In this document: positions 8,932 to 17,439 of the stretch, in pieces
Position numbering within the stretch: position 1 is the stretch's first letter
Layout of the letters: the number at the start of each line of letters is the position of its first letter
NCBI RefSeq assembly: GCF_017876295.1
Contig: NZ_JAGINT010000002.1
Location: 1,178,001-1,242,000 of the forward strand
Length of the DNA stretch: 64,000 nucleotides
Reading direction: 5' to 3'
Source: Kribbella aluminosa
GTDB lineage: Bacteria > Actinomycetota > Actinomycetes > Propionibacteriales > Kribbellaceae
The notes under the pieces: generated by a model
The model's database searches: none
Told to the model about the DNA's origin: nothing
The model's input: only the letters and a program-made list of their open reading frames with translations
Made by a program: the position numbers and the translations under genes

Positions 8932-9133
8932 GACATTACCTCCAGGATCGACTACAACGCCGAGTATCCCACGGTGACCGGACAATTCTTGTGTGTCGGC
9001 CATTCCTCGTGGAGCACCTCGCGCGGTCGTCGCTGCAGCCTTGCAGGCAGTTGGGCCGCGCGGGGACTGCTTGCGTGGTTGCTCGTGTGGCTGTGGGGTG
9101 GCTGCGATGGGGGTCGGGGAGGAGATCTGCAAG

Positions 9134-9145
9134 TAGTCTGAGGGC
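9134..9145 (+). promoter_or_regulatory. -10 element of a leaderless promoter
   Basis: TAGTCT (9134-9139) lies six bases before the GTG at 9146, with no ribosome-binding site between. Confidence 0.6.
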
Positions 9146-10183
9146 GTGGGTATGGTGATGGCGGTGTCGTTCGAGCGGTACGGGCGGCTTTATTACCTTG
9201 ATCCGGGGGAGTTTCGGCCTCGGGTGGGGGACAAGGTGCTGGTGCCTACGGACGACGGGCCTGAGGTTGCCGAGTGTGTGTGGGCGCCGCAGTACGTGAC
9301 CGAGGAGGTCGGCGGGCTGCCTGCCTGTGCGGGGATTGCGACCGCGCAGGATCTGGAGCGGGACGAGCAGAATCGGCAGCGGCGGGCGGACGCCCGGCTG
9401 ATCGCCAAGCGGACGATCCGGCAGCACGGGTTGCCGATGAAGGTGGTCGGGATCGATTTCGTCGATCGGCGGCCGGATATCGATCAGCTGGTGATCGTGT
9501 ACTTCTCCGCGCCGCACCGGGTGGATTTCCGGGAGTTGGTGCGGGACCTGGCGCGGGCGCTGCGGGCGCGGATCGAGCTCCGGCAGGTCGGGGCGCGGGA
9601 CGAGGCGCGGTTGCAGGGCGGGATCGGGCCGTGCGGGCGGGACCTGTGCTGTGCGACGTTCCTGAAGGACTTCGAGCCGGTCAGCGTGCGGATGGCGAAG
9701 GACCAGGACCTGCCGCTGAACCCGTTGAAGATCTCCGGCGCGTGCGGGCGGCTGATGTGCTGCCTGAAGTACGAGCACCCGCTGTACCAGGAGTTCAACG
9801 CCAACGCCCCGGCGCTCGGAACCGCGGTGGAGACCCCCGCGGGTGATGGAGTGGTGGTCGGGCACAACGTGCCGAGCGACACCGTGGTCGTCCGGCTGGC
9901 GGCCTCGGGCCGGCGGTGTGCGTGCAGCCGGGCGGACGTCTGTTCGCCGCGGCAGCAGTACGAGGCATCGGGTACGACGACCCCGGACGCGCCGCCCGTC
10001 GTACCCGAGCCACCAGTAGTGCCCGAGACATCCGAAATGCCCGAGACATCCGAAGTGCCCGAGCCACCAGTAGTACCCGAGACATCCGAAGTGCCCGAAG
10101 AGACGCGCGAGGAGCGCCGGGCCCGCAAGCCGCGCCGGCGGCGCCGGTTGCACCACGAAGACGAGGGAGACACCGCCCAGTGA
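9146..10183 (+). CDS. PSP1/RicT (YaaT)-type protein with repeat tail
   Basis: The conserved PSP1 C-terminal domain has the cysteine motifs GPCGRDLCC (near residue 162) and GACGRLMCCLKYE (near residue 200). In RicA-F-T complexes these bind Fe-S clusters. RicT in Bacillus affects RNA processing and phosphorelay; the actinobacterial role is not settled. After about residue 285 the tail is an acidic low-complexity repeat (VPETSEMPETSEVPEP) ending in a basic patch (RRARKPRRRRRLHHEDE). The GTG start follows the leaderless -10. The stop overlaps the next gene's GTG, so the two are coupled. Confidence 0.87.
   Translation: MGMVMAVSFERYGRLYYLDPGEFRPRVGDKVLVPTDDGPEVAECVWAPQYVTEEVGGLPACAGIATAQDLERDEQNRQRRADARLIAKRTIRQHGLPMKVVGIDFVDRRPDIDQLVIVYFSAPHRVDFRELVRDLARALRARIELRQVGARDEARLQGGIGPCGRDLCCATFLKDFEPVSVRMAKDQDLPLNPLKISGACGRLMCCLKYEHPLYQEFNANAPALGTAVETPAGDGVVVGHNVPSDTVVVRLAASGRRCACSRADVCSPRQQYEASGTTTPDAPPVVPEPPVVPETSEMPETSEVPEPPVVPETSEVPEETREERRARKPRRRRRLHHEDEGDTAQ
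10006..10101 (+). repeat. Coding minisatellite in the RicT tail
   Basis: Two word types recur here: CCCGAGCCACCAGTAGT (Pro-Glu-Pro-Pro-Val-Val) and CCCGAGACATCCGAA (Pro-Glu-Thr-Ser-Glu). Near-identity at the DNA level suggests recent expansion. The whole is a multiple of three and stays in frame. Confidence 0.75.
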
Positions 10184-11760
10184 GATTCCGCACTCAACCC
10201 ACCCCTCGCTTCACTCGGGGCGGGGTAGGTGGCAGGTCGAGCGTACTGGTGGCAGCTCTTGCGGTGCTCGCGAGTGGGTGTGGGGTGGCGAGTCGTGCGC
10301 AGGAGGCCGGCAACGGTACGGCGCCCGGCGTCGGGAGCAATCCGCCGAGCGGACCGGTCGGGCCGATCCCCGCGGGGCTGGAGAAGTTCTACCAGCAGCG
10401 CCCGGACTGGCAGCGCTGCGGTACCAACCAGCAGTGCGCGACCATCCAGGTGCCGCTGGACTACACCAAGCCGGCCGGCCAGACGATCGAGCTGCGCGCC
10501 CGGAAGGTGCTCGCGAAGGATCCCGGCGGCCGGATCGGCACGCTGTTCATCAACCCGGGCGGCCCGGGGGCGAGCGGGCAGGAGTTCGCCGCGCAGGCGC
10601 CGATGCTGTTCGGGTCGTCGGTGCTGCGGAAGTTCGACGTGATCGGTTGGGATCCGCGCGGGGTCGGCGAGTCGACGCCGGTGAAGTGCCTGGACACCGC
10701 GGGGCTGGACGCGATGATCGCCGCCGACGGCAGCCCGGACAACGCCGCCGAGATCGCCGACCTGGACAAGCAGTCGAAGGCCTTCGCGGCCGGCTGCGAA
10801 CAGCGCTCAGGCCGGCTGCTGCCGCACGTGAACACCAAGGACGCGGCCCGCGACATCGACGTACTGCGAGGGATCGTCGGCGACCCGCAGCTGTACTACC
10901 TCGGCATGTCGTACGGGACGTACCTGGGCGCGACGTACGCCGAGGAGTTCCCGAAGAACGTCGGCCGGATGGTGCTGGACGGCGCCGTCGACCCGGCGAG
11001 CACGTCCGAGCAGATGGGGATCGAGCAGGCGAAGGGCTTCGACAAGGCGCTGGACGCGTTCGCGGAGGACTGCGCGCAGCGGTCCTGCAAACTCGGCGGC
11101 AACAAGGCCGAGGTGCTCGCCAAGGTCGACCAGCTGATCAAGGACAGCGACGAGCACCCGCTGCCGGGTGACGGGCAGCGCCAGGTCACGCAGGCGCTGG
11201 TGACCCTCGGCCTGGTCTACCCGCTGTACCTGAAGGACTTCTGGCCGCGGCTCGAGGACGCCGTCGCGGCCGGGCTGTCGGGTGACGGCAGCCGGTTGCT
11301 CGCGCTCGCCGACGAGTACACCGACCGCAAGCCGACCGGGTACGCCGACAACTCGAACGAGGTGCAGATCGCGGTGAACTGCAGCGACCGCCCGGACGCC
11401 ACCTCGATCGCGCAGATCCAGGCGGAGGTGCCGAAGTTCAAGGCGGCGTCACCGCGGTTCGGCGAGTTCATGGCCTGGTCGTCGGTGTCCTGCGTGAACT
11501 GGCCGGTGAAGCCGACGAACACCCCGCACCCGATCAAGGCGGCCGGGGCGAAGCCGATCATGGTGCTCGGTACGACGCGCGACCCGGCGACGCCGTACGA
11601 GTGGGCGGTCGGGCTGGCGCACGAGCTGGACAGCGGTGTCCTGGTCACCCGGGACGGCGACGGGCACACGGCGTACCTGTCCGGCAACGCCTGCGTGAAG
11701 AACGTCGTCGAGAGCTACCTCGTGCAGGGCAACACGCCCGCCGCCGACATCAAGTGCTAG
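10180..11760 (+). CDS. Secreted lipoprotein alpha/beta-hydrolase, tripeptidyl aminopeptidase-like
   Basis: A signal peptide ends in the lipobox LASGC, so the protein should be lipid-anchored outside the membrane. The fold has the oxyanion motif FINPGGPGASG, nucleophile GMSYGTY (Ser near residue 243), TRDPATP (Asp near 468) and GDGHTAY (His near 493). Together with the TAP-like C-terminal domain this matches the Streptomyces SlpD/E and Tap family, which release N-terminal tripeptides. GTG 10180 overlaps the upstream stop and has a purine-rich site (GAGGGAGA) before it. Confidence 0.87.
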   Translation: MRFRTQPTPRFTRGGVGGRSSVLVAALAVLASGCGVASRAQEAGNGTAPGVGSNPPSGPVGPIPAGLEKFYQQRPDWQRCGTNQQCATIQVPLDYTKPAGQTIELRARKVLAKDPGGRIGTLFINPGGPGASGQEFAAQAPMLFGSSVLRKFDVIGWDPRGVGESTPVKCLDTAGLDAMIAADGSPDNAAEIADLDKQSKAFAAGCEQRSGRLLPHVNTKDAARDIDVLRGIVGDPQLYYLGMSYGTYLGATYAEEFPKNVGRMVLDGAVDPASTSEQMGIEQAKGFDKALDAFAEDCAQRSCKLGGNKAEVLAKVDQLIKDSDEHPLPGDGQRQVTQALVTLGLVYPLYLKDFWPRLEDAVAAGLSGDGSRLLALADEYTDRKPTGYADNSNEVQIAVNCSDRPDATSIAQIQAEVPKFKAASPRFGEFMAWSSVSCVNWPVKPTNTPHPIKAAGAKPIMVLGTTRDPATPYEWAVGLAHELDSGVLVTRDGDGHTAYLSGNACVKNVVESYLVQGNTPAADIKC

Positions 11761-11763
11761 GAC

Positions 11764-12393
11764 CTAGTTGGGCCGGTTGTCGCCCGGTGACACCGGGACC
11801 TTGAGGGTGTCGACCGCGTGCTGGAGCACCGCCCGCAGGCCGGCGTCGTCCTGCGGGCGGCCGCCGACGGTGATCTCGACGGCTGAGGTCTTGCCGCCGT
11901 CCAGCGAGATCCAGCGCGACAGCCCCATCCGCGGCCCGCGGGTCTTGTCGATGTACGTGTAGACCAGCAGGCCGTTGTCGCGGCTCGTCACCTGCAGGTC
12001 CTTCTCGTCGATGCTGCGCTCGCGGTCCCGCACCAGCTCGTCCGGGCTCTGCTTGCTGCCCCGGGTGTCGAACCGGATCTGCCAGACACCGGTCGGGTCG
12101 AGGAACTTCGGCCGGGTGCCGCTCTGGGCGCTCTTCCAGCCGGTCGGCACGTCCGCCGACACCGGGTCGACGTCGGTGCCGAAGTTCTGTACGGCGTACT
12201 GCAGCGCGTCCGCCTGCAGCCCGTCACCGCGGGTCGGCGTACTCGACGTGGTCGGGCTGACGATGCCCACCCGCTCGTCGTGCGCTGCGAACGGGTTGCC
12301 GCCGTTGACGACGACGGCCGTGCCGAACGCGACCACGCCGACGGTCATTCCCGCCAGCGTCATCAGCAGCGCCTGGTGCCTGGGCGTGAGCAT
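11764..12393 (-). CDS. Membrane-anchored exported protein of unknown function
   Basis: One N-terminal transmembrane segment (LLMTLAGMTVGVVAFGTAVVV) is followed by an exported domain of about 170 residues with no cysteines and no catalytic motif that I recognise (LSRWISLDGGKTSAVEI). The 209-residue length and position, convergent with the peptidase (3-bp gap), give no functional clue. Codon bias is that of a real gene. Confidence 0.7.
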   Translation of the reverse strand: MLTPRHQALLMTLAGMTVGVVAFGTAVVVNGGNPFAAHDERVGIVSPTTSSTPTRGDGLQADALQYAVQNFGTDVDPVSADVPTGWKSAQSGTRPKFLDPTGVWQIRFDTRGSKQSPDELVRDRERSIDEKDLQVTSRDNGLLVYTYIDKTRGPRMGLSRWISLDGGKTSAVEITVGGRPQDDAGLRAVLQHAVDTLKVPVSPGDNRPN

Positions 12394-12462
12394 CCCGACC
12401 TCGCTTCCGTATCTCCCGGGTGATTATCCCCGACGAGAGGGGCGTCACCGCAAACCGCCGCG

Positions 12463-12476
12463 TACGCTGGCACGTC
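12463..12476 (+). promoter_or_regulatory. -10 element of a probable leaderless promoter
   Basis: TACGCT (12463-12468) lies eight bases before GTG 12477 and fourteen before ATG 12483, with no Shine-Dalgarno sequence. Confidence 0.45.
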
Positions 12477-12827
12477 GTGGAGATGTCAGACACCGCTTTC
12501 CAGCAGGCCTTGCGGCATTACGACGACGGTACGGCGGAACGCGCCGAGCTGAAGCTGCTGACCAAGGAGTTGCTGAATCGCCTGGTCGCGAAGGCGCCGG
12601 GGCACGCGGTGGAGGTACGGATCCCGCCGTACGGCGCAGTCCAGTGCATCGAGGGTCCGCGGCACACCCGCGGTACGCCGGGCGCGGTGATCGAGATGCC
12701 GCCGGAGCTGTGGATCGAGGTCGCGCTCGGCCGGACCAGTTGGGCGGACGCCCGGATGTCCGGAAAACTCCGCGCCAGCGGCGAACGCACCGACCTGACC
12801 GCGCTGCTTCCCCTGACGAACAGTTGA
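12477..12827 (+). CDS. Bacterial SCP-like (sterol carrier family) small protein
   Basis: The 116-residue protein resembles the actinobacterial sterol-carrier-like family: a helical N-terminus (LLTKELLNRLVAKAPG), the central VEVRIPPYGAVQCIEGP and the C-terminal segment WADARMSGKLRASGERTDL. The family is thought to bind hydrophobic ligands, but its cellular role is not known. The start is GTG 12477 or ATG 12483; the promoter spacing favours 12477. It is transcribed away from the exported protein and towards a shared terminator. Confidence 0.7.
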   Translation: MEMSDTAFQQALRHYDDGTAERAELKLLTKELLNRLVAKAPGHAVEVRIPPYGAVQCIEGPRHTRGTPGAVIEMPPELWIEVALGRTSWADARMSGKLRASGERTDLTALLPLTNS

Positions 12828-12857
12828 GCCGCGGCATCCCGAAGGACACCGCGGCTC
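12826..12857. terminator. Bidirectional hairpin terminator
   Basis: GAGCCGCGG (12826-12834) pairs perfectly with CCGCGGCTC (12849-12857). It separates two convergent genes; a U-tract is lacking, as is common in high-GC genomes. Confidence 0.65.
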
Positions 12858-12873
12858 GGACCTGAGGAGATTC

Positions 12874-13674
12874 TCAGCTGACCCAGACCGTGGTGCGGCC
12901 GTAGACGATCGCGAGCTTGCCGTCGTCGCGCATCTGCAGCGCGGAACCCTTGCGGGTGGTCTTGGTGGCCCACAACGGCTTCTTGGCGGCGCTGTAGACC
13001 ACGAAGTTGCCGTCGGTCTGCATCGTGGCGAAGGCGCCCTTGCTGATCGTCTTGGTGCTCCAGATCGGCGTCTTGCCGTTCTTGACGACCACCAGGTTGC
13101 CGTCGGCCTGCATCTGCGCCCGGAACACGCGGCTGTGCGAGTACAGCGCCACCGGGTTGGTCAGCAGCCGCCCCGGGTTCAGCGTGACCATCACCATGTA
13201 GCGGGACCAGACCGGCTTCCGCCGGACGTTGTAGAGCACCAGGTTCGAGTCGTTCTGCACGTTCAGGATGGCGTTGGTGCTGCCGGTCGTTCCGCTGGCC
13301 CAGACCACCGTACGGCCGGACACGACGACCAGGTTGCCGTCGGCCCGCATGATCAGCGAGGACGCCTTGCGGTTGGTCATGGTCGCCCAGATCGGGGTCC
13401 GGCCCTTGACCAGGACCGCGTTGCCGTCGGTCTGCATGACCAGCGCGTAGACCTTGTTCAGCGACCGGAGGTACTGGCCGGGCTTCAGGTACTGACCCGG
13501 ACGCAGCAGGCCGGACGACGGCGCCGCGGCGGACTGGGCCGTGACAGCGGTGGTAGCCGTCTGCGACGCGGGAGCGGCGTGCGCGGCCGACGGAACAAGC
13601 AGGGTGGCACCTGCCGCCGCGCCCGCGGCGAGGGTGGCGAGCAGGCGGGTGCCGGCCGACTTGATCGAGATCAT
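12874..13674 (-). CDS. Secreted bulb-type (mannose-binding) lectin
   Basis: A Sec signal peptide ends at SAAHA|A (near residue 33). The rest consists of B-lectin strands with six copies of the sugar-binding-type motif: MQTDGNAVLV, MRADGNLVVV, VQNDSNLVLY, MQADGNLVVV, MQTDGNFVVY and MRDDGKLAIV. Two full lectin domains of three repeats each are implied. The classical QxDxNxVxY pocket is best kept in the third and fifth copies; the others end in Val rather than Tyr, and the sixth has Lys for Asn. No enzymatic domain is attached. It probably binds mannose-type glycans outside the cell. Confidence 0.85.
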   Translation of the reverse strand: MISIKSAGTRLLATLAAGAAAGATLLVPSAAHAAPASQTATTAVTAQSAAAPSSGLLRPGQYLKPGQYLRSLNKVYALVMQTDGNAVLVKGRTPIWATMTNRKASSLIMRADGNLVVVSGRTVVWASGTTGSTNAILNVQNDSNLVLYNVRRKPVWSRYMVMVTLNPGRLLTNPVALYSHSRVFRAQMQADGNLVVVKNGKTPIWSTKTISKGAFATMQTDGNFVVYSAAKKPLWATKTTRKGSALQMRDDGKLAIVYGRTTVWVS

Positions 13675-13862
13675 GCGGTTGTTCTCCGATTCCCGAGGAT
13701 CGGCCGGGGTTTTCCCCGGCCGCCGAGATTGACGCCCTGGGCAACCAATCGGTTGTCACGCTAGGACGCCCACGGGTCGCTTCCGGATCCTTTCGATGCT
13801 GGTGGAAAGGGTGGCCGGTAATCAGGTTCGTCCGGAGCGGTCGGAACTGTCACCATGGTGCG

Positions 13863-15149
13863 GTGGCAGCAAGTCTTCGCTCGCGGCTGGTCCGGATGCG
13901 TGTCGATCTGACCCCGTGGCGTGGTTCCCGCGATTTCCGCATCCTGCTGGTCGCGGGCTCGGTCTTCTTCCTCGGCGGCATGGTCGGGTACGTCGCACTG
14001 CCGTACCAGCTGTACCAACTCACCGGCTCGAACTTCGCGGTCGGCGCGATGGGCCTGGTGACGATCGCACCACTGGTCGTGTTCGGCCTGTACGGCGGTG
14101 CGCTCGCCGACCACGTGGAACGCCGGAAACTGCTGGTCGGCACCGGGATCGCGCAGGTCGTGATCTCCGCGCTGATGGTGACGAACACGCTGCTCGCGCA
14201 CCCGCAGATCTGGCTGATCTACGTCTGCGGCGCGCTGAACGCGGTCGCGTCGTCGCTGCAGCGGCCGTCGCGGGAAGCGCTCCTGCCGCGGGTGGTGAAG
14301 CACGCGGAGATCCCGGCCGCGGTCGCGCTGAGCTCGCTGACCTCGCAGATCGGGCAGCTCGCCGGCCCGGCGGTCGGCGGCGTACTCGTCGGTTCGGTGG
14401 GCGTGACCTGGGCGTTTTCGGTCGAGCTGGCCGGGATCGTGTTCGCCACGCTGCTGTACGCCCGGCTGGGTTCGTACCGGTCGGGAGCGCACACCACGGC
14501 GCCGAGCCTGCGGGCGATCGGCGGCGGGATCGTGTACGCGTTCCGCCGCAAGGACCTGCTGGCGACGTACCTGGTGGACATGGTCGGGATGTTCCTGGCG
14601 ATGCCGATCGTGCTGTTCCCCGCGTTCGCGACCGTCGTGCTGAAGGAGCCGAAGCTGCTCGGGCTGCTGTACAGCGCGGAGGCGATCGGGGCGATGTGCG
14701 CTTCGCTGACGAGCGGCTGGGCGAAACATGTCCACCATCAGGGCCGGGCCGTCGTCCTCGCGACGATCGGCTGGGGTGCCGCGGTCGGGATCGCCGGGCT
14801 GGCGCCGAACATCTGGTTCGCGATCGGGTTCTTCGCGCTGGCCGGCGCCTGCGACATGGTGTCGGTGCTGTTCCGGTCGGTGATCTGGAACCAGACCATC
14901 CCGGACGAGATGCGCGGCCGGCTGGCCGGGATCGAGATGCTCGGCTACTCGCTCGGCCCGCTCGGCGGTCAGGCCCGCTCCGGGCTGGTCGCGGACCTGA
15001 CCGGCGTCCGGACCGCGATCGTCAGCGGCGGGATCCTGTGCGTCGCGGGCGTGGTCGCGACCTCGGTCTGGTTGCGCGAGTTCTGGCGGTACGACGCCCG
15101 CACCGACGAACACGCCGTCCGCGAAAGAGAGCTCCGCGCCGCCGGTTGA
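13863..15149 (+). CDS. MFS exporter, EntS-like family
   Basis: The 428-residue protein has about 12 membrane helices and the motif GLYGGALADHVERRKLL at loop 2/3. SLQRPSREALLPRVV and the general sequence match the MFS_3/enterobactin-exporter-like group, often used for siderophores or drugs. GTG 13863 gives a short basic N-terminus before helix 1. No biosynthetic cluster adjoins it, so the substrate is unknown. Confidence 0.83.
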   Translation: MAASLRSRLVRMRVDLTPWRGSRDFRILLVAGSVFFLGGMVGYVALPYQLYQLTGSNFAVGAMGLVTIAPLVVFGLYGGALADHVERRKLLVGTGIAQVVISALMVTNTLLAHPQIWLIYVCGALNAVASSLQRPSREALLPRVVKHAEIPAAVALSSLTSQIGQLAGPAVGGVLVGSVGVTWAFSVELAGIVFATLLYARLGSYRSGAHTTAPSLRAIGGGIVYAFRRKDLLATYLVDMVGMFLAMPIVLFPAFATVVLKEPKLLGLLYSAEAIGAMCASLTSGWAKHVHHQGRAVVLATIGWGAAVGIAGLAPNIWFAIGFFALAGACDMVSVLFRSVIWNQTIPDEMRGRLAGIEMLGYSLGPLGGQARSGLVADLTGVRTAIVSGGILCVAGVVATSVWLREFWRYDARTDEHAVRERELRAAG

Positions 15150-15159
15150 GGGCATGTCC

Positions 15160-15174
15160 TAGGCTCAGTTCATC
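15160..15174 (+). promoter_or_regulatory. -10 element close to the start codon
   Basis: TAGGCT (15160-15165) lies nine bases before ATG 15175. A leader, if any, would be only a few bases long. Confidence 0.5.
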
Positions 15175-16137
15175 ATGCGTACCCTGATCGCCGCCGGGCT
15201 GGCCGTCGTACTGCTTGCGGGGTGTGGCGGTCACGGGCAGGAGACCGCGCCTAGCGTGCCGCCGCTGGTCTCGGTGAGCGGGTTCGACACCCCGTCGGCG
15301 ACGCCCTCGGACACGCCGTCACCGACCGCGTCGGCGACGCCCGCCGACACGGTGTGCCTGCGGATCGACGAGACCCTGGTCCGGACCACGCTGGCCGTGC
15401 CGGTCGTGCGAATCCAGCGCGAGAACCCGCCGGCCGAGCTCGACATCCCGGCGTACGACGTCTGTCAGCTGAGCCTCGGCACCACAGCGAACGGACCGGT
15501 GCTGCGGATCGGGGTTTCGGTGCTGCAGGCAACGGCGGCGACGCTGGCGGCGGCCCGGAAGGTGTACGCCGCCCACGGGCGCGAGCCCGCCGTGACCGCG
15601 AACCTAGGCGAGGGCGGGTACGGGACGAGTACGTTCGTGGTGTTCCTGCTCGACGGCAGGCTGTACAAGATCTCCGGTCCCCGCGCCACGCTCGCGAAGT
15701 ACGTCGTACTCGGCCAGGAGGTCGCCCGGCAGGCGCCCGGGCTGCCCGCGCCGGCGCTGGAGATCACCCGGCCGGAGTGCGATGCAGGATCGGCCGCGGC
15801 CGAGCAGGTGATGGGCGTGCCGGCGACGGCCCGCCGCGACGGTGAGACCCTCGTCGGCGACCCGGTGTGCGGCTGGGTGACAGGCACGAGCGTGCTGTAC
15901 TCGACGGTCCGCCGGGAGCCGGACGCCAAGGCGCTGATGGCACCGCTCGGCAAGGCCGCGACCTCGCAGTCGATCCCGCTCGGCGACGAGGGGTACATCG
16001 ACACCGCGACCGGCCGGACGACGATCCGGGTCGGCGACGACAAACTCGTCGACCTGGTCCCGCTGCCGGCCCGCGCGATCAACCCGGACCTGATGACCCA
16101 GTTCGCGCTCGCGCTGTCCTCGCTCTACACGCACTGA
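15175..16137 (+). CDS. Lipoprotein with two DUF3558-like halves
   Basis: A lipobox (VVLLAGCGG) marks a membrane-anchored lipoprotein, followed by a Thr/Pro/Ser-rich spacer. The two halves look alike: each begins around a cysteine-bearing segment (DTVCLRIDE and RPECDAGSAAAEQVMG) and has a second cysteine (YDVCQLSLG and DPVCGWVTG). The pattern resembles actinobacterial DUF3558-type lipoproteins, whose function is unknown. It lies just upstream of the riboswitch but in its own transcript. Confidence 0.75.
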   Translation: MRTLIAAGLAVVLLAGCGGHGQETAPSVPPLVSVSGFDTPSATPSDTPSPTASATPADTVCLRIDETLVRTTLAVPVVRIQRENPPAELDIPAYDVCQLSLGTTANGPVLRIGVSVLQATAATLAAARKVYAAHGREPAVTANLGEGGYGTSTFVVFLLDGRLYKISGPRATLAKYVVLGQEVARQAPGLPAPALEITRPECDAGSAAAEQVMGVPATARRDGETLVGDPVCGWVTGTSVLYSTVRREPDAKALMAPLGKAATSQSIPLGDEGYIDTATGRTTIRVGDDKLVDLVPLPARAINPDLMTQFALALSSLYTH

Positions 16138-16169
16138 GACACGCGCTGAGACTCCCGCTGAGACGCCCG
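16134..16169 (+). repeat. Three 12-bp tandem repeats
   Basis: CTGAGAC recurs at 16134, 16146 and 16158 with a 12-bp period and a variable five-base filler. The first copy contains the stop codon of the lipoprotein gene. Confidence 0.6.
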
Positions 16170-16192
16170 ACCTGCGACCCGGTCGCGGGTGT

Positions 16193-16365
16193 TAGGGTGG
16201 CCGCGCCGTGGTGTTCGGGAAGCCGGTGTAGTACCGGCGCGGCCCTCGCCACTGTGATCGGGATGTTCGCCGGATGTTCCCCTCGGGGAGACCACTGGCC
16301 GCTTGCGGCTGGGAAGGTTCGACCGGCGATCGCGGTATCCCGTCAGCCAGGAGACCGGCCACGGC
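16193..16365 (+). promoter_or_regulatory. Cobalamin riboswitch with its promoter
   Basis: The conserved GCCACTG (16248-16254) and the B12-box AGCCAGGAGACCGGCC (16345-16360) are both present at the usual spacing. TAGGGT (16193-16198) is a good -10, placing the RNA start near 16205. The aptamer ends about 40 bases before the substrate-binding-protein start, so adenosylcobalamin should repress the transporter operon, probably by hiding the ribosome-binding site (GGAGGAG at 16389). Confidence 0.9.
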
Positions 16366-16403
16366 GCTGACCCGTCCACGAGGTGCTGGAGGAGCGGTCC
16401 GCC

Positions 16404-17426
16404 ATGGCCGTAGTACGTGTGCTTGCTGTTGCCCTGTCGCTTTCGCTGCTGGCCGGTTGTGCACCGTCTGCCGCCGAGAGCCCGGGCGCGACCACTGTGA
16501 AGAACTGCGGGATCGACGTGTCCGTCGACGGCCCGCCGAAGCGGGTGTTCGCGGCGTATCAGCCGGCGATCGAGCTGGCCCACGCGCTGGGCATCTCGGA
16601 CCGCCTGGTCGGTACGGCGTACCTCGACTCCCAGGTGCTGCCGGAGTACACCGCCGCGCAGTCGAAGGCGAAGTACTTCAAGAACCTGCCGAGCCGCGAG
16701 GAGCTGCTCAGCCTGAATCCGGACTTCGTGCTGTCCGGGTTCAACGACGTGTTCAGCGCGGCCGGGAGCGACGCCAGCTTCGGCAGCCGGAAGGGTCTCG
16801 CGGACCTCGGGGTGCAGACCTGGATCTTCAGCCCGCTGTGCCCGACCGCTGACGGCAAGGGCGACGAGGCGATCGACCCGGCGACGGTTTCGATGGACAA
16901 CGTGTACGCCGACCTGCGCGACCTCGGCCGGTTGTTCGGCGTCGAGGACCGCGCCGCGCAGGTGATCGCCGACCAGAAGCGCCGGATCGCCGCGGTCTCC
17001 GACGCGGTGAAGGACGCGCCGCGGCCGACCGTGGCGATCATCCGCCCGGGGCTGGAGGGCGGCGGGATGACGGTGTCCGGCGGCCCGGACTTCGGCACCG
17101 TGCTGATCCGGCAGGCGGGCGGCGTGAACGCGTTCGCGGACCTGACCTCGAAGCGGAACGTGAAGATCAGCGTCGAGGAGTTCATCAAGCGGGACCCCGA
17201 CTACGTGCTGATCAGCGGTTGCTGTGACGCCTCGCTGACACCCGCGGCCTCGCAGCCGGACGTGAACAAGATCCTCGCCAATCCGGCGTTCGCCAATCTG
17301 AAGGCGGTGCGTTCCAAGCACGTCGTCCCGTGGCTGTTCGCCAACCACTCGGCCGGCGTCCGCGGCGCCTACACGACGGAGAACCTCGGCCACATCCTGC
17401 ACCCCGATCTAGGGCGTGTCTGGTGA
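16404..17426 (+). CDS. Cobalamin/metal-chelate ABC importer, substrate-binding lipoprotein (BtuF-like)
   Basis: The lipobox LLAGC is followed by a periplasmic-binding-protein fold of the TroA/BtuF class: PPKRVFAAYQPAIELAHALG, LLSLNPDFVLSGF and KRDPDYVLISGCC. It should capture a corrinoid or another chelate and deliver it to the two permeases downstream. Control by the cobalamin riboswitch favours vitamin B12 or a precursor. ATG 16404 is chosen for the GGAGGAG upstream; an earlier in-frame GTG (16383) would lie before that site. A perfect hairpin spans its stop codon. Confidence 0.87.
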   Translation: MAVVRVLAVALSLSLLAGCAPSAAESPGATTVKNCGIDVSVDGPPKRVFAAYQPAIELAHALGISDRLVGTAYLDSQVLPEYTAAQSKAKYFKNLPSREELLSLNPDFVLSGFNDVFSAAGSDASFGSRKGLADLGVQTWIFSPLCPTADGKGDEAIDPATVSMDNVYADLRDLGRLFGVEDRAAQVIADQKRRIAAVSDAVKDAPRPTVAIIRPGLEGGGMTVSGGPDFGTVLIRQAGGVNAFADLTSKRNVKISVEEFIKRDPDYVLISGCCDASLTPAASQPDVNKILANPAFANLKAVRSKHVVPWLFANHSAGVRGAYTTENLGHILHPDLGRVW

Positions 17427-17433
17427 CACGCCC
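17412..17433 (+). promoter_or_regulatory. Perfect hairpin at the binding-protein/permease junction
   Basis: GGGCGTGTC and GACACGCCC form a nine-bp perfect stem with a TGGT loop. It covers the stop codon of the binding protein and lies just before the permease start. It may act as an mRNA stabiliser or weak terminator that keeps the binding protein more abundant than the permeases. Confidence 0.65.
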
Positions 17434-17439
17434 TGTCAA

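Noticed and set aside
12826..12857. Operator for the lectin or SCP-like gene
   Set aside because: The perfect stem lies between two convergent gene ends, where a terminator is the simpler reading.
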